A DNA stretch of 45,144 bases from assembly GCA_022791815.1 (NCBI GenBank), contig JAAVZU010000049.1, positions 1 through 45,144 of the forward strand. The letters are read 5' to 3'. The first letter of the stretch is position 1. Each line of letters starts with the position of its first letter. The notes beneath the pieces were generated by a model, which ran no database searches, was not told the origin of the DNA, and saw nothing but the letters and a program-made list of their open reading frames with translations. A program made the translations under genes and the position numbers. Origin of the DNA: Lachnospiraceae bacterium. GTDB lineage: Bacteria > Bacillota > Clostridia > Lachnospirales > Lachnospiraceae. Shown in pieces: positions 1-7,765 of this stretch.

Positions 1-69
1 CCCTCGCGCCGCTATTAACGACCTACTCCCTTTCCAGGGGAGCCCCTTCAGCCTCTTGGGTACTTCTCC
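1..69 (-). tRNA. tRNA-Ser (anticodon GGA), 3' end cut off by the window
   Basis: Read on the minus strand the 5' half begins GGAGAAGTACCCAAGAGGCT, continues through an anticodon loop CTGGAAA (anticodon GGA) and into a long variable arm, the class II layout of serine tRNAs. The T arm and acceptor 3' strand lie beyond position 1. It is the distal member of a tandem pair with the tRNA-Ser(TGA) at 154-239, but a terminator-like hairpin lies between them. Confidence 0.93.
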
Positions 70-119
70 ATAGACATCCTGACAAATATCAAATCCTCAT
101 CACCTATCAAGGCGAAAAT

Positions 120-148
120 AAAACCACCATAATTCAATTGGTGGTTTT
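120..148 (-). terminator. Rho-independent terminator after tRNA-Ser(TGA)
   Basis: A 9-bp perfect stem (AAAACCACC with GGTGGTTTT) around a short AT-rich loop is followed on the minus strand by TTTTATTTT. It sits just downstream of tRNA-Ser(TGA). Confidence 0.75.
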
Positions 149-153
149 ATAAA

Positions 154-239
154 CGGAGAGGGTGGGATTCGAACCCACGTGTCCTTGCGGACAAACGGTT
201 TTCAAGACCGCCTCGTTATGACCACTTCGATACCTCTCC
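154..239 (-). tRNA. tRNA-Ser (anticodon TGA)
   Basis: The minus strand folds as a class II tRNA: acceptor GGAGAGG pairs with CCTCTCC, discriminator G, anticodon loop CTTGAAA giving TGA, a long variable arm (TTTGTCCGCAAGGACA) and the T-loop motif GGTTCGAATCC. The CCA end is not encoded. Confidence 0.97.
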
Positions 240-254
240 TTAACTTGCTTAGAT

Positions 255-283
255 AGTTTAACATGATTTTATTATCCTGTCAA
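255..283 (-). promoter_or_regulatory. Promoter of tRNA-Ser(TGA)
   Basis: On the minus strand a consensus -35 box TTGACA (278-283) is separated by exactly 17 bp from TAAACT (255-260), ending about 15 bp before the tRNA 5' end. This matches vegetative sigma-A promoters. Confidence 0.75.
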
Positions 284-621
284 TAGTTTTTTTGTTTTTT
301 TATTAATTTTTTTCATTTATCCCATCCGCATCTTATGTATTCACTTCACAAACTGGTTAGATGCCAGTATTTGAATCATTCCAATACAGCTTTTACTCAT
401 CTATAAATGGCTTCAACTTTCTATTGTTATTCACACTAAATAACCGAAATGTTGTTAGGACATAATGAACTTAAACGATCTCCTTTCTACAATATTATAA
501 TTTTCAATCCAAACAAATAAACCCACTAACAAGCTCCTATATCTGAAGCCTTTATTGCTACGTAATTCATTATAAAACTACATACTTATTTAAATATATC
601 TCAAAAAATATTTACATATAT
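284..621. other. AT-rich intergenic stretch, nothing recognised
   Basis: About 340 bp between the tRNA-Ser promoter and the end of ispD. It contains oligo-T tracts and scattered AT-rich sequence. I see no ORF with a ribosome site, no strong hairpin and no repeat shared with the rest of the window. Confidence 0.5.
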
Positions 622-1338
622 TTAAGAATGTATATGATCTTGTTCCATAATTTGTTTTATAATTACACTCCCTATTCTTAAATCTTCTGGAGTAGTAATC
701 TTAATATTTGTATAACTGCCCTCTACTACTTTTATTGGATGACATTTCACAAGCTCCACTACCATAGCATCATCTGTTATCTCCTGTGTTTTAATCTTCA
801 TTCGTTCTAATCCTTCATAAGCAGATTTTACCAAATTATAAGAAAATGTCTGAGGAGTTTGTATTTGCCACAAAAGACTTCTATCTGGAGTACTCTTTAC
901 AATTCTTTCATGATTCAAAACTTTTATTGTATCTTTCACCGGAACTCCCACTACACAAGCATGAGATTGCTCCACCTCTGCTTGAATTCTATGTAAAATA
1001 TCTTCTGTTAAAAAAGGTCTGGCACCATCATGTATATAAACAAAATCTGCATTCTCAATTGCTTTGATTCCTGCATACACAGATTGATACCTCTCTTTTC
1101 CACCTGCAACAATTTTTTTTATTTTATTAAAACCATACCGTTTAACCAATTCTTTATCACAATATGCAATATCATTTTCTCTTGTTACTAATATTATTTC
1201 ATCAACAAAGCTTTCTTCAAATGCTTTTAGAGAATAATATAAGATAGGATATCCCTCCAATTCCATATATTGTTTGGGGACATCACTTTTCATTCGATTT
1301 CCTTTTCCTGCGGCTAAAACAATTGCTATCGTTTTCAC
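622..1338 (-). CDS. ispD: 2-C-methyl-D-erythritol 4-phosphate cytidylyltransferase
   Basis: IspD transfers CMP from CTP to MEP, the third step of the non-mevalonate isoprenoid pathway. The nucleotidyltransferase signature LAAGKGNRMKSDVPKQY lies near the N terminus, followed by the family motifs VAGGKERYQSVYAG, IHDGARPF and ITDDAMVVE. I place the start at a GTG at 1338 because AAAGGAAA sits 8 nt before it. An in-frame ATG at 1377 would add 13 residues but has no Shine-Dalgarno. Length (about 238 residues) fits the family. IspF is not adjacent, so the gene appears monocistronic. Function is confident; start is the main uncertainty. Confidence 0.95.
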   Translation of the reverse strand: MKTIAIVLAAGKGNRMKSDVPKQYMELEGYPILYYSLKAFEESFVDEIILVTRENDIAYCDKELVKRYGFNKIKKIVAGGKERYQSVYAGIKAIENADFVYIHDGARPFLTEDILHRIQAEVEQSHACVVGVPVKDTIKVLNHERIVKSTPDRSLLWQIQTPQTFSYNLVKSAYEGLERMKIKTQEITDDAMVVELVKCHPIKVVEGSYTNIKITTPEDLRIGSVIIKQIMEQDHIHS

Positions 1339-1398
1339 TTTGCTTGTTTCCTTTCTCAAAAGATTGAGTATTTTCATATATCTAAAATTATTTAAATG

Positions 1399-1510
1399 CT
1401 CAATTATTCATGACTTATTTTACAGAGCGCTTCTATTGCAGTTAGGCTCCATTTGGAAGCACCACCTGTCTGCAATCATCATTAATTGACCTATCTGGCA
1501 TGATTAAGTC
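1399..1510. repeat. Diverged intergenic repeat, copy 1
   Basis: The block starting CTCAATTATTCATGACTTAT and ending GCATGATTAAGTC resembles 15453-15532 (CTCAATTATTCACGACTTAT through GCATGACTAAGACC); copy 2 lacks about 30 bp of the middle. Copy 1 has outer inverted arms GACTTA/TAAGTC and inner arms TTGCAG/CTGCAA, so it could fold. It lies between tsaD and ispD. Confidence 0.55.
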
Positions 1511-1548
1511 TTTATTTTTATTCAAGGATTTTATCCCTAATTAACATT

Positions 1549-2586
1549 TTATCTTTGACCAATTTTTAAGTTTGGTATAGCATTCAAATCCCATCCATGT
1601 CTTGTTCCTTTTATATACTCATAATATCCAGCCACACCAATCATAGCTGCATTATCTGTACAAAAAATAGGAGAAGGATAATATAGAGAAAGATTCTGTT
1701 CATTACACATCTTTTTCATAGCTGTGCGTAGTGCGCTATTTGAAGCTACACCACCAGCTAAAACTATCTTTTTACTGTTACATTTTTTTGCTGCTTGCAA
1801 AGCTCTGTCCACCAAAACATCTACTACTGCTTTTTGAAAGGATGCTGCTATATCTGCTGGTATAATTTCTTCACCTTTCATTCTACAGCCATTGATATGG
1901 TTCAACACTGCTGATTTTACCCCACTAAAACTAAAGTCCAAAGGGGCATCTTCTATCTTTGCCTTAGGAAAGGATATTGCAGAAGAGTTTCCTTCTTTTG
2001 CAAGTTTATCGATCTTAGGTCCTCCCGGATATCCAAGACCAATTGATCTGGCTACTTTGTCAAAGGCCTCCCCTACTGCATCATCCCTTGTCCTTCCTAT
2101 TATTTCATACTCACCATAATCCTTTACTTGCACAAGATGAGTATGTCCCCCTGATACAATCAGGCTTAAAAATGGTGGTTCTAAATCCAAATGTTCTATA
2201 TAGTTAGCAGACACATGGCCTTCTATATGATGCACACCAACAAGTGGCTTTTTTTTCGCAAAACATATCGCCTTTGCTTCTGCTACCCCTACTAAAAGTG
2301 CTCCAACAAGTCCAGGACCATAAGTTACTGCTACAGCATCTATATCATCTAGTGTAATCTCTGCCTCTGATAATGCTTCTTCTATTACCTGATTTATCTT
2401 TTCCATATGTTTTCTTGATGCAATTTCTGGTACTACACCTCCATATAGCTTATGTAATTCAATTTGAGATGATATAACATTTGACAACACTTTCCTGCCA
2501 TTTTGAACTACCGCTGCTGCTGTTTCGTCGCAGGATGATTCAATTCCCAATATCAAAATATCTTTCTCTATATTTTCTTGTAACAT
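1549..2586 (-). CDS. tsaD: tRNA N6-adenosine threonylcarbamoyltransferase
   Basis: TsaD (Kae1/Gcp family) transfers the threonylcarbamoyl group to A37 of ANN-decoding tRNAs to make t6A, acting with TsaB and TsaE. The N terminus has the ASKHA motif [15 protein letters not shown]; the metal-binding signature HHIEGH is at about residues 121-126, followed by SGGHTHLV and a C-terminal [10 protein letters not shown]. The 345-residue length is typical. TsaB and TsaE are encoded 2.6 kb to the right on the same strand; TsaC/Sua5 is not in the window. The ATG at 2586 has an AAAGG-type site somewhat far upstream. Confidence 0.97.
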   Translation of the reverse strand: MLQENIEKDILILGIESSCDETAAAVVQNGRKVLSNVISSQIELHKLYGGVVPEIASRKHMEKINQVIEEALSEAEITLDDIDAVAVTYGPGLVGALLVGVAEAKAICFAKKKPLVGVHHIEGHVSANYIEHLDLEPPFLSLIVSGGHTHLVQVKDYGEYEIIGRTRDDAVGEAFDKVARSIGLGYPGGPKIDKLAKEGNSSAISFPKAKIEDAPLDFSFSGVKSAVLNHINGCRMKGEEIIPADIAASFQKAVVDVLVDRALQAAKKCNSKKIVLAGGVASNSALRTAMKKMCNEQNLSLYYPSPIFCTDNAAMIGVAGYYEYIKGTRHGWDLNAIPNLKIGQR

Positions 2587-2607
2587 AGCTATTGTAACCT
2601 AACCTTT

Positions 2608-3213
2608 CTATTCTTGTTCCTCATCTTCGCCTTTTACTAAATCCCAACCAAGAATTTTCCACTTATTTTCTTCATCTTTTCGCAAGATAAACTGCTCGTA
2701 TGTTTTATTATACCCTCTATCTTCTTTTATAAGATAAGATACCACCAGTGTTGCATACTCTTTTTCTTTTATTTTCTTTTCTTTAACAGAACTATCTTTA
2801 TCTATTACATAATTACTTATAGTTTGCTTTTTTTTCTGAAATTCTTTTATTTCTTTTTTTAAATCTTCTAACTGTTGTTCTAAAGAATTAGCTGCTATTA
2901 AGTCGTCATCAAAAAGTACTCGCATTTGTTCTATAACTGCTGTTAAGTCCTTCTCCGATAACCCTTGATTATAAGCACAGGTTTGTAAGCGGCTATACAT
3001 TTTCAATACTTCTCTTGGTGTACTTGGGTAATTAATGTTCAAATCTTTATTTACTAATGTATTCACTTCTTCATTTTTGCTACGGATAATGTTCTCTTCT
3101 TTCACTTTATTCCGTCCATGCTCAAGTATTGTCCAAAATCCTATTGCAATTGCTACCACTACAGCAAACATAATTACTATAATAGTAGTCGTTTTTTGTT
3201 TTGAATTTTTCAT
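2608..3213 (-). CDS. Membrane-anchored protein of unknown function
   Basis: About 201 residues. A lysine-rich start and one hydrophobic segment (about residues 10-32, TIIVIMFAVVVAIAIGF) suggest a signal anchor with the rest outside the membrane. The middle has a charged probable coiled coil (QQLEDLKKEIKEFQKKKQ), and the C terminus (YEQFILRKDEENKWKILGWDL) resembles small extracytoplasmic domains of Lachnospiraceae proteins; I think of DUF6715 but cannot confirm it. The ATG at 3213 is chosen over one 12 codons upstream because GAAAGGAG precedes it by 7 nt. It lies between rnz and tsaD with short gaps, so it may share their transcript. Confidence 0.75.
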   Translation of the reverse strand: MKNSKQKTTTIIVIMFAVVVAIAIGFWTILEHGRNKVKEENIIRSKNEEVNTLVNKDLNINYPSTPREVLKMYSRLQTCAYNQGLSEKDLTAVIEQMRVLFDDDLIAANSLEQQLEDLKKEIKEFQKKKQTISNYVIDKDSSVKEKKIKEKEYATLVVSYLIKEDRGYNKTYEQFILRKDEENKWKILGWDLVKGEDEEQE

Positions 3214-3266
3214 AAAACCACTCCTTTCTTCATTACGATCACTAAACATTTACGTAAACATTCTTA

Positions 3267-4187
3267 TTACTTTTCATTTTTATCAAATTCCAATGTTATA
3301 CTGTACCTATCTTTAGGAATCACTGTTCTTGGAAAAATTTTTCTAACTTCTTCACTATAATCTTCTGGGTGGACTAAGGAAGGACTATAGTGTGTAAGCC
3401 ACATTTGTTCTGGTTGTGCTTCTTTTGCCAATCCTGCTGCTTCATAGAATGTCATATGCTTATGCTCTAATGCCTTTTCTTGTTTGTCAGGTTCACCATA
3501 CATCCCTTCACAAATAAATAAATCGGCTTTTTTTGCCTGTTTCGCTATTATAGGAAGTGGTCTTGTATCTGTACAATATGTAACTTTTATTCCTTTTCTT
3601 GCTGGTCCAAGTACCATGTCTGGTGTATAGGTTGTTCCTTCTGGTGTCTCCACAATCTCTCCTTTTTGTAGTTTTGACCAATAATTTAATGGAATATTTT
3701 GTTCTTCTGCTTTTTCTTTTAAAAACTTTCCTGTACGATTTACCTTTAAGGTATATCCATAACAGGTTATGCTGTGTTTTAAGCGAAATGCCTCAATTTG
3801 ATATCCGTTTTTCTCAATAATGGTTTCTGGTTCTGTTATTTCAATGTATTCTACAGAAAATGGAAGCTCTGGTGCTATCACTCTCAAAGAAGATACCACT
3901 TTTTCTAATCCCTTAGGTCCAATCAAAGTCACTGGTTTTGTCCGTTCTGCATTTCCCATAGACAACAGCAATCCCGGAAGTCCACTAATATGATCTCCAT
4001 GATAATGGGTAAAGCAGATTGTATCAATATCATGGAAACTCCAGCCCTTTTCACGAATGGCAATTTGTGTACCTTCTCCACAATCAATAAGAAGGCTGCT
4101 CCCATTCAATCTAGTCATTAATGCTGTTAACCATCTTCTTGGAAGGGGCATCATCCCTCCTGTTCCTAACAAACAAATATCTAACAT
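3267..4187 (-). CDS. rnz: Ribonuclease Z (tRNA 3' processing)
   Basis: This metallo-beta-lactamase-fold endonuclease trims the 3' trailer of pre-tRNAs that lack an encoded CCA, which fits the tRNAs of this window. The zinc-binding motif FTHYHGDHISGLPG is at about residues 60-73; further ligands appear in TYCTDTRP (about 210) and LTHYSPS (about 265). An N-terminal LGTGGMMPLPRR is typical of RNase Z. The 306-residue length is usual for the short bacterial form. It is followed by the membrane-anchored protein and tsaD. Confidence 0.95.
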   Translation of the reverse strand: MLDICLLGTGGMMPLPRRWLTALMTRLNGSSLLIDCGEGTQIAIREKGWSFHDIDTICFTHYHGDHISGLPGLLLSMGNAERTKPVTLIGPKGLEKVVSSLRVIAPELPFSVEYIEITEPETIIEKNGYQIEAFRLKHSITCYGYTLKVNRTGKFLKEKAEEQNIPLNYWSKLQKGEIVETPEGTTYTPDMVLGPARKGIKVTYCTDTRPLPIIAKQAKKADLFICEGMYGEPDKQEKALEHKHMTFYEAAGLAKEAQPEQMWLTHYSPSLVHPEDYSEEVRKIFPRTVIPKDRYSITLEFDKNEK

Positions 4188-4219
4188 ATTATCTATCCTC
4201 CATACATCATTATGTTTAC

Positions 4220-4290
4220 TTGTAACTGTTTAGAATCTGTAAATCCTTTTTGCATATTACTGAAAAATAAATGAGCGATTCTAAACAGTT
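4220..4290. repeat. Long intergenic inverted repeat
   Basis: A 16-bp perfect inverted repeat, GTAACTGTTTAGAATC and GATTCTAAACAGTTAC, flanks about 37 bp of AT-rich sequence. It lies between the zinc-ribbon gene and rnz. There is no T tract, so it is not an obvious terminator. The arm recurs in altered form at 40757 (GTAACTGTCTAGAACC). Confidence 0.6.
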
Positions 4291-4318
4291 ACTAGATAGA
4301 TTTTCTGCTGACACATTT

Positions 4319-4537
4319 TTACAAAACTTCTAACTTATCCTCTCTTTTTATTGGTATCAGGAAATTTGATATTAATTTATCATAACAATCCTCACACAAA
4401 TAAAATGTATCCACTTTTAAATCATTCCTAGAAAAATATCCCCATTCTTTTTTTCCTTCAAATATATCTTCTTTTAACAAGCCATTTTCTTCTTTTATCT
4501 TTCTTCCACATGCATTACATTGAATATTACGCTTCAT
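4319..4537 (-). CDS. Small CxxC zinc-ribbon protein, unknown function
   Basis: A 72-residue protein with two CxxC pairs, CNACGRKI (about residues 7-14) and CEDCYDKL (about 47-54), the spacing of a zinc ribbon. The middle is charged and contains FEGKKEWGYFS. A strong GGAGGGAATTTC precedes the ATG, so the gene is probably real. It has its own promoter region with a palindrome at 4594-4613. I do not recognise the family; small zinc-ribbon proteins are often nucleic-acid or protein adaptors, but that is only a possibility here. Confidence 0.75.
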   Translation of the reverse strand: MKRNIQCNACGRKIKEENGLLKEDIFEGKKEWGYFSRNDLKVDTFYLCEDCYDKLISNFLIPIKREDKLEVL

Positions 4538-4588
4538 GAAATTCCCTCCACTTTATCTGATTGGTTTCCTGTTTCCTTCTATGTTCTG

Positions 4589-4613
4589 ATTATAAAATGT
4601 ATATCGACATTTT
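4589..4613 (-). promoter_or_regulatory. Likely -10 box and palindrome upstream of the zinc-ribbon gene
   Basis: The minus strand has TATAAT at 4589-4594 immediately overlapped upstream by AAAATGT-N6-ACATTTT (4594-4613). The palindrome would fill the -10/-35 spacer, a common repressor position. No good -35 was found. Confidence 0.45.
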
Positions 4614-4758
4614 TCTATAGGAAACCCTTAGCGAGTAAGGAAAATATTGTAATCTTTAACCTCAGTCTATCATACCACTCCTTTTCACCTAAATGAGACA
4701 GAATAAAATTTAAGCAAGCAGGACAATGAGGGGTGGCGTTATAATGACAATGTTCCAA

Positions 4759-5190
4759 CTATTCTTTCCACATAATTACTGCATCTTCTGTAGGTAATTC
4801 ATAAAAATTCTTTCGTACTCCTGCTGAAACAAATCCCATTTTTTCATACAAATGTATTGCTCTATTATTGCTTACCCTAACCTCTAATGTATAAACATGA
4901 AGTTCTTTAGTCTCTCCTTTTTTTAGCACATCACAAAATAAACTTGTAGCAATTCCTTTCCCTTGATATTCTTTCTTCACAGCTACATTTGTAATCTGAC
5001 CTTCTCCTGCTACTCCCCATATCCCACAATATCCTAAAATCTGCTCTTTGTCTTCTGCTACTATATATATATTTTCTTCTTTTGATAATGCGTCAAGAAA
5101 ATCTTGTTTACTCCAAGGTTTTGAAAAAAGAGTCTGCTCAATACCCCAAACCTGATCTAAATCCTCTTTTTTCATATATCGGATATTCAC
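4759..5190 (-). CDS. rimI: Ribosomal-protein-alanine N-acetyltransferase RimI
   Basis: A GNAT-fold acetyltransferase of 143 residues, expected to acetylate the N-terminal alanine of ribosomal protein S18. The acetyl-CoA loop VKKEYQGKGIATSLF is at about residues 71-85, and the C-terminal VSNNRAIHLYEKMGF and VRKNFYELPTEDAVIMWKE are typical of RimI. Its start overlaps the tsaB stop by 4 bp, so the two are translationally coupled. The tsaE-tsaB-rimI order is widely conserved in Firmicutes. Confidence 0.93.
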   Translation of the reverse strand: MNIRYMKKEDLDQVWGIEQTLFSKPWSKQDFLDALSKEENIYIVAEDKEQILGYCGIWGVAGEGQITNVAVKKEYQGKGIATSLFCDVLKKGETKELHVYTLEVRVSNNRAIHLYEKMGFVSAGVRKNFYELPTEDAVIMWKE

Positions 5191-5909
5191 ACTCTATTCT
5201 CCTTCTCTTGCTTCATTCTCTCCATACGTTCTCTCTCTGCTTGTGACAACCGCAAATAATCTGGTTTATGTTCTCTTGCATGTTCCATCTTTCCATCTTT
5301 ATAATAGATTCCTGCTAAAACACCAACCGCAGATGCTCTCTGCCGTGCCAGATGTGCTGGTGCAAAATTATAGGAAACCTGCAATTGTTCTTCTATTATT
5401 TTCTTATATACTGGTACCCCATCACCAAGAAAAATAACCGATTTGTTTGTTTGGTTGATAATGGTAAGAATTTCTGCTATACTCATTGCATTCTGCGGCA
5501 TAATGTTTATCATTTTACCACCTTCAAAAGTATACAATCCAGTATATACTTGATTACGTCTAGCATCCATCAATGGACAAACCAAACATTCTACCCCATA
5601 AAGATTGTATGCCAATCCATCAACGGTAGGTACTGGAATTATTGGTTTGTCTAACGCAAGTCCCAATCCCTTTGCAGTTGCTGAACCAATACGGAGTCCC
5701 GTAAATGAACCCGGACCTGCTGCTACAGCAATAGCATCTATGGTATCCAAATCCAGCTCTATCTGGTTTGCAATCTCATCCAACATAGGTAGTAAAGTTT
5801 GAGAATGTGTTTTTTTATAATTCAATGTATATTCCGCAAGTATATGTTCTTCTTCTACTATAGCTACTGATGCGACCATTCCTGAACTATCTAATGCTAA
5901 AATTTTCAT
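5187..5909 (-). CDS. tsaB: tRNA threonylcarbamoyladenosine biosynthesis protein TsaB
   Basis: TsaB is the catalytically inactive ASKHA partner that dimerises with TsaD in the t6A complex. The N terminus ILALDSSGMVASVAI and the motif AVAAGPGSFTGLRIG (about residues 63-77) identify it; the TsaD metal-binding histidines are absent, as expected. The 240-residue length is normal. The C-terminal YLRLSQAERERMERMK is a usual TsaB ending. It lies between tsaE and rimI, with 127 bp to tsaE and a 4-bp overlap with rimI. Confidence 0.95.
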   Translation of the reverse strand: MKILALDSSGMVASVAIVEEEHILAEYTLNYKKTHSQTLLPMLDEIANQIELDLDTIDAIAVAAGPGSFTGLRIGSATAKGLGLALDKPIIPVPTVDGLAYNLYGVECLVCPLMDARRNQVYTGLYTFEGGKMINIMPQNAMSIAEILTIINQTNKSVIFLGDGVPVYKKIIEEQLQVSYNFAPAHLARQRASAVGVLAGIYYKDGKMEHAREHKPDYLRLSQAERERMERMKQEKENRV

Positions 5910-6036
5910 GTTTCGATTCCTTTCTGAATATTATAAGGCAATTGCAAAACTCCACAATTCATATCCTATTAACTTTTATACATGCTTATACAGACATCAG
6001 TATGAATAAAAAATATCGGTTCTCCCAAACAAACCA

Positions 6037-6468
6037 TTACTTTGTTTGAATACAAATATTCCGATAGTCAAATCCCTTTGACAAATCTTTCTCTATTGTT
6101 ATTGTTGTAATATTTTCTGGAAGAATTTCTTCAATTAAGTTCGACCATTCGATAAGGCAAACTCCTTTTCCGTAAAAATATTCCTCATAACCGATCTCGT
6201 CCATCTCCTCAATATCACTAATACGATATACATCAAAATGATAAAATGGTATTCTTCCCTCTTCATATTCTTGTATAATTGTAAAAGTAGGACTTGAAAC
6301 AGGTTCTTCTATCCCTATCCCCTTTGCGAAGCCTTGAGTAAAGACAGTTTTGCCAACTCCTAAATCCCCTAACAAACAATATACCTCTCCCTTTTTTGCC
6401 TGTTTTCCTAGTAAAAAACCTATCTGATAAGTGTCTTCTGTTCTCAGGCTTTCTATTAATTTTTCCAT
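6037..6468 (-). CDS. tsaE: tRNA threonylcarbamoyladenosine biosynthesis ATPase TsaE
   Basis: A 143-residue ATPase that supports TsaB-TsaD turnover in t6A formation. It has a Walker A motif GDLGVGKTVFTQGFAKG (about residues 34-50), the SSPTFTIIQEY segment, FYHFDVYRI and a Walker B-like VCLIEWSN. These are the standard TsaE landmarks. It begins 9 bp after the ycxB-like gene ends, suggesting co-transcription, and is followed by tsaB after a 127-bp gap. Confidence 0.95.
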   Translation of the reverse strand: MEKLIESLRTEDTYQIGFLLGKQAKKGEVYCLLGDLGVGKTVFTQGFAKGIGIEEPVSSPTFTIIQEYEEGRIPFYHFDVYRISDIEEMDEIGYEEYFYGKGVCLIEWSNLIEEILPENITTITIEKDLSKGFDYRNICIQTK

Positions 6469-6477
6469 ATTTTACTC

Positions 6478-6963
6478 CTATTTTTTTACTTTTTCCTGAA
6501 TCAGAATCTTTAACTGCTGAAGTTCTTCCAAGAATTGCTCTTTAGGTAAAATGCAGGCATGTATCCTAGATGTAAATAAAAGAATTTGTTTCTTATCTTC
6601 TTTCACTCTCACTATATTCTCCCATAAAACTTCAACTTTATCTTTTCCTTGGTGAATTTTTAATCCATTATTGTCAAATTCATACTCCAGTGCTGCTTTA
6701 TATGCTTCATTTTTTGCAGCCTGTTGTACTGCTTTTTGCAGTAATAATAAAGGCTGAATAACAGTCCACAATAAACCTATTAGAAGAAATATAATATTTG
6801 TCCCTAAATCATGTTTTTGATATGTAGTAATCAGATACCCTAAAGATAAAAGACTGATTATTACTCCCAAAAACCCCCCAAAACTCTTGTAATTGTATTG
6901 CAACAAAAAATGATACAAATCCCATACTCCCAGCTTTACCTTGATTTTTATTGTCTTATCCAC
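6478..6963 (-). CDS. YcxB-like membrane protein
   Basis: A 161-residue protein with two hydrophobic segments (about residues 30-48 and 55-75) and a C-terminal domain beginning near LEYEFDNNGLKI and containing VLWENIVRVKEDKKQILLFTSRIHACILPK, the pattern of the YcxB-like C-terminal domain: a small beta-rich cytosolic module on a two-helix anchor. Function in this family is unknown. It is the first gene of a tight run with tsaE. Identification rests on pattern only. Confidence 0.75.
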   Translation of the reverse strand: MDKTIKIKVKLGVWDLYHFLLQYNYKSFGGFLGVIISLLSLGYLITTYQKHDLGTNIIFLLIGLLWTVIQPLLLLQKAVQQAAKNEAYKAALEYEFDNNGLKIHQGKDKVEVLWENIVRVKEDKKQILLFTSRIHACILPKEQFLEELQQLKILIQEKVKK

Positions 6964-7044
6964 ATTTTTTCCTCCACAATCTGTAATAGTTCAGTTACAC
7001 TAACTGTCACCACAATCTATCGTTTTCATTATAACATATCCAAT

Positions 7045-7085
7045 AAAAAAAGCAACGATACAGACATAACTCCATATCGTTGCTT
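7045..7085 (-). terminator. Terminator of the tRNA-Tyr/tRNA-Leu transcript
   Basis: An 11-bp stem (AAGCAACGATA with TATCGTTGCTT) is followed on the minus strand by TTTTTTT, starting 4 bp past the tRNA-Leu 3' end. Confidence 0.85.
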
Positions 7086-7088
7086 ATA

Positions 7089-7174
7089 TGCCGCAGACCG
7101 GAATCGAACCGGTACGGGTATCACTACCCACAGGATTTTAAGTCCTGGGCGTCTGCCAGTTCCGCCACTGCGGC
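7089..7174 (-). tRNA. tRNA-Leu (anticodon TAA)
   Basis: Acceptor strands GCCGCAG and CTGCGGC pair, discriminator A. The anticodon loop CTTAAAA gives TAA, the variable arm is long (class II) and the T loop reads GGTTCGATTCC. CCA is not encoded. It lies 17 bp after tRNA-Tyr. Confidence 0.97.
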
Positions 7175-7191
7175 GTATTCCTTTCGGAAAC

Positions 7192-7273
7192 TGGATGGAG
7201 GTGGATTCGAACCACCGAAGCAATATGCAGCAGATTTACAGTCTGTCCCCTTTGGCCACTCGGGAATCCATCC
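7192..7273 (-). tRNA. tRNA-Tyr (anticodon GTA)
   Basis: Acceptor GGATGGA pairs with TCCATCC, discriminator A; the anticodon loop CTGTAAA gives GTA; a long variable arm and GGTTCGAATCC T loop are present. First gene of a two-tRNA transcript. Confidence 0.97.
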
Positions 7274-7299
7274 ATATTGTCATAACTCTTGACAAAATA

Positions 7300-7327
7300 A
7301 TTATAACAGCTTTTTTTCAAAATGCAA
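7300..7327 (-). promoter_or_regulatory. Promoter of the tRNA-Tyr/tRNA-Leu pair
   Basis: Minus strand TTGCAT (7322-7327), 16-bp spacer, consensus TATAAT (7300-7305), about 26 bp before tRNA-Tyr. Confidence 0.7.
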
Positions 7328-7370
7328 GCTTTTTCTTTTTAATTTTAATTACATCATGCAAAATCTTTTC

Positions 7371-7559
7371 TTATTCTTTCTTTCTGATATTCTTTATACT
7401 CTTTTCTAACTGTTTTCTAGGTATCATAATCTGGTGGCCACACCCTAAACATTTCAACCGAAAATCGATCCCAACCCTCAAAACTTCCCACTCTGCACAT
7501 CCACATGGATGTTGTTTTTTTAATTTTACAATATCTTGTAATTGTATATTCATTGGCAT
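7371..7559 (-). CDS. DUF951 family small zinc-binding protein
   Basis: A 62-residue protein with the full DUF951 pattern: DIVKLKKQHPCGCAEWEV, RVGIDFRLKC and LGCGHQIMIPRKQLEK. Cysteines in PCGC and CLGC likely bind zinc. Members occur across Firmicutes, often near the chromosome-partition gene parB or ychF, but the function is unknown and neither neighbour is seen here. Start at 7559 or two codons in (7553); GGGATGATAG precedes both. Confidence 0.9.
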   Translation of the reverse strand: MPMNIQLQDIVKLKKQHPCGCAEWEVLRVGIDFRLKCLGCGHQIMIPRKQLEKSIKNIRKKE

Positions 7560-7651
7560 ATTTCTATCATCCCTTCATATTTATATAAAGTACAACCTTT
7601 CCTGCTATAACTAATTTATACCAATTTATATTATAAATATTTTTCTTCCCC

Positions 7652-7680
7652 TTGACAACCAAAATATATTGGTGTAGTAT
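7652..7680 (+). promoter_or_regulatory. Promoter of the hemolysin III-like gene, with palindrome in the spacer
   Basis: TTGACA (7652-7657), 17-bp spacer, TAGTAT (7675-7680). The spacer is almost entirely the inverted repeat ACCAA-AATATA-TTGGT, a position where a dimeric repressor or a MerR-type regulator could act. The 5' leader to the ATG is about 80 nt. Confidence 0.65.
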
Positions 7681-7765
7681 AGATTACAAAGTAATGTAGT
7701 TTTAAAAACCACATCATATAATTATAATAAACATTTTTGTCTTAATAAGAAAGTGAGGGATTATT

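Noticed and set aside
5352-5654. 100-residue plus-strand frame opposite tsaB
   Set aside because: No ribosome site and fully contained in the antisense of a conserved gene.
6898-7614. 238-residue plus-strand frame
   Set aside because: It runs through two tRNA genes and the DUF951 gene on the other strand, so it cannot be a real protein.
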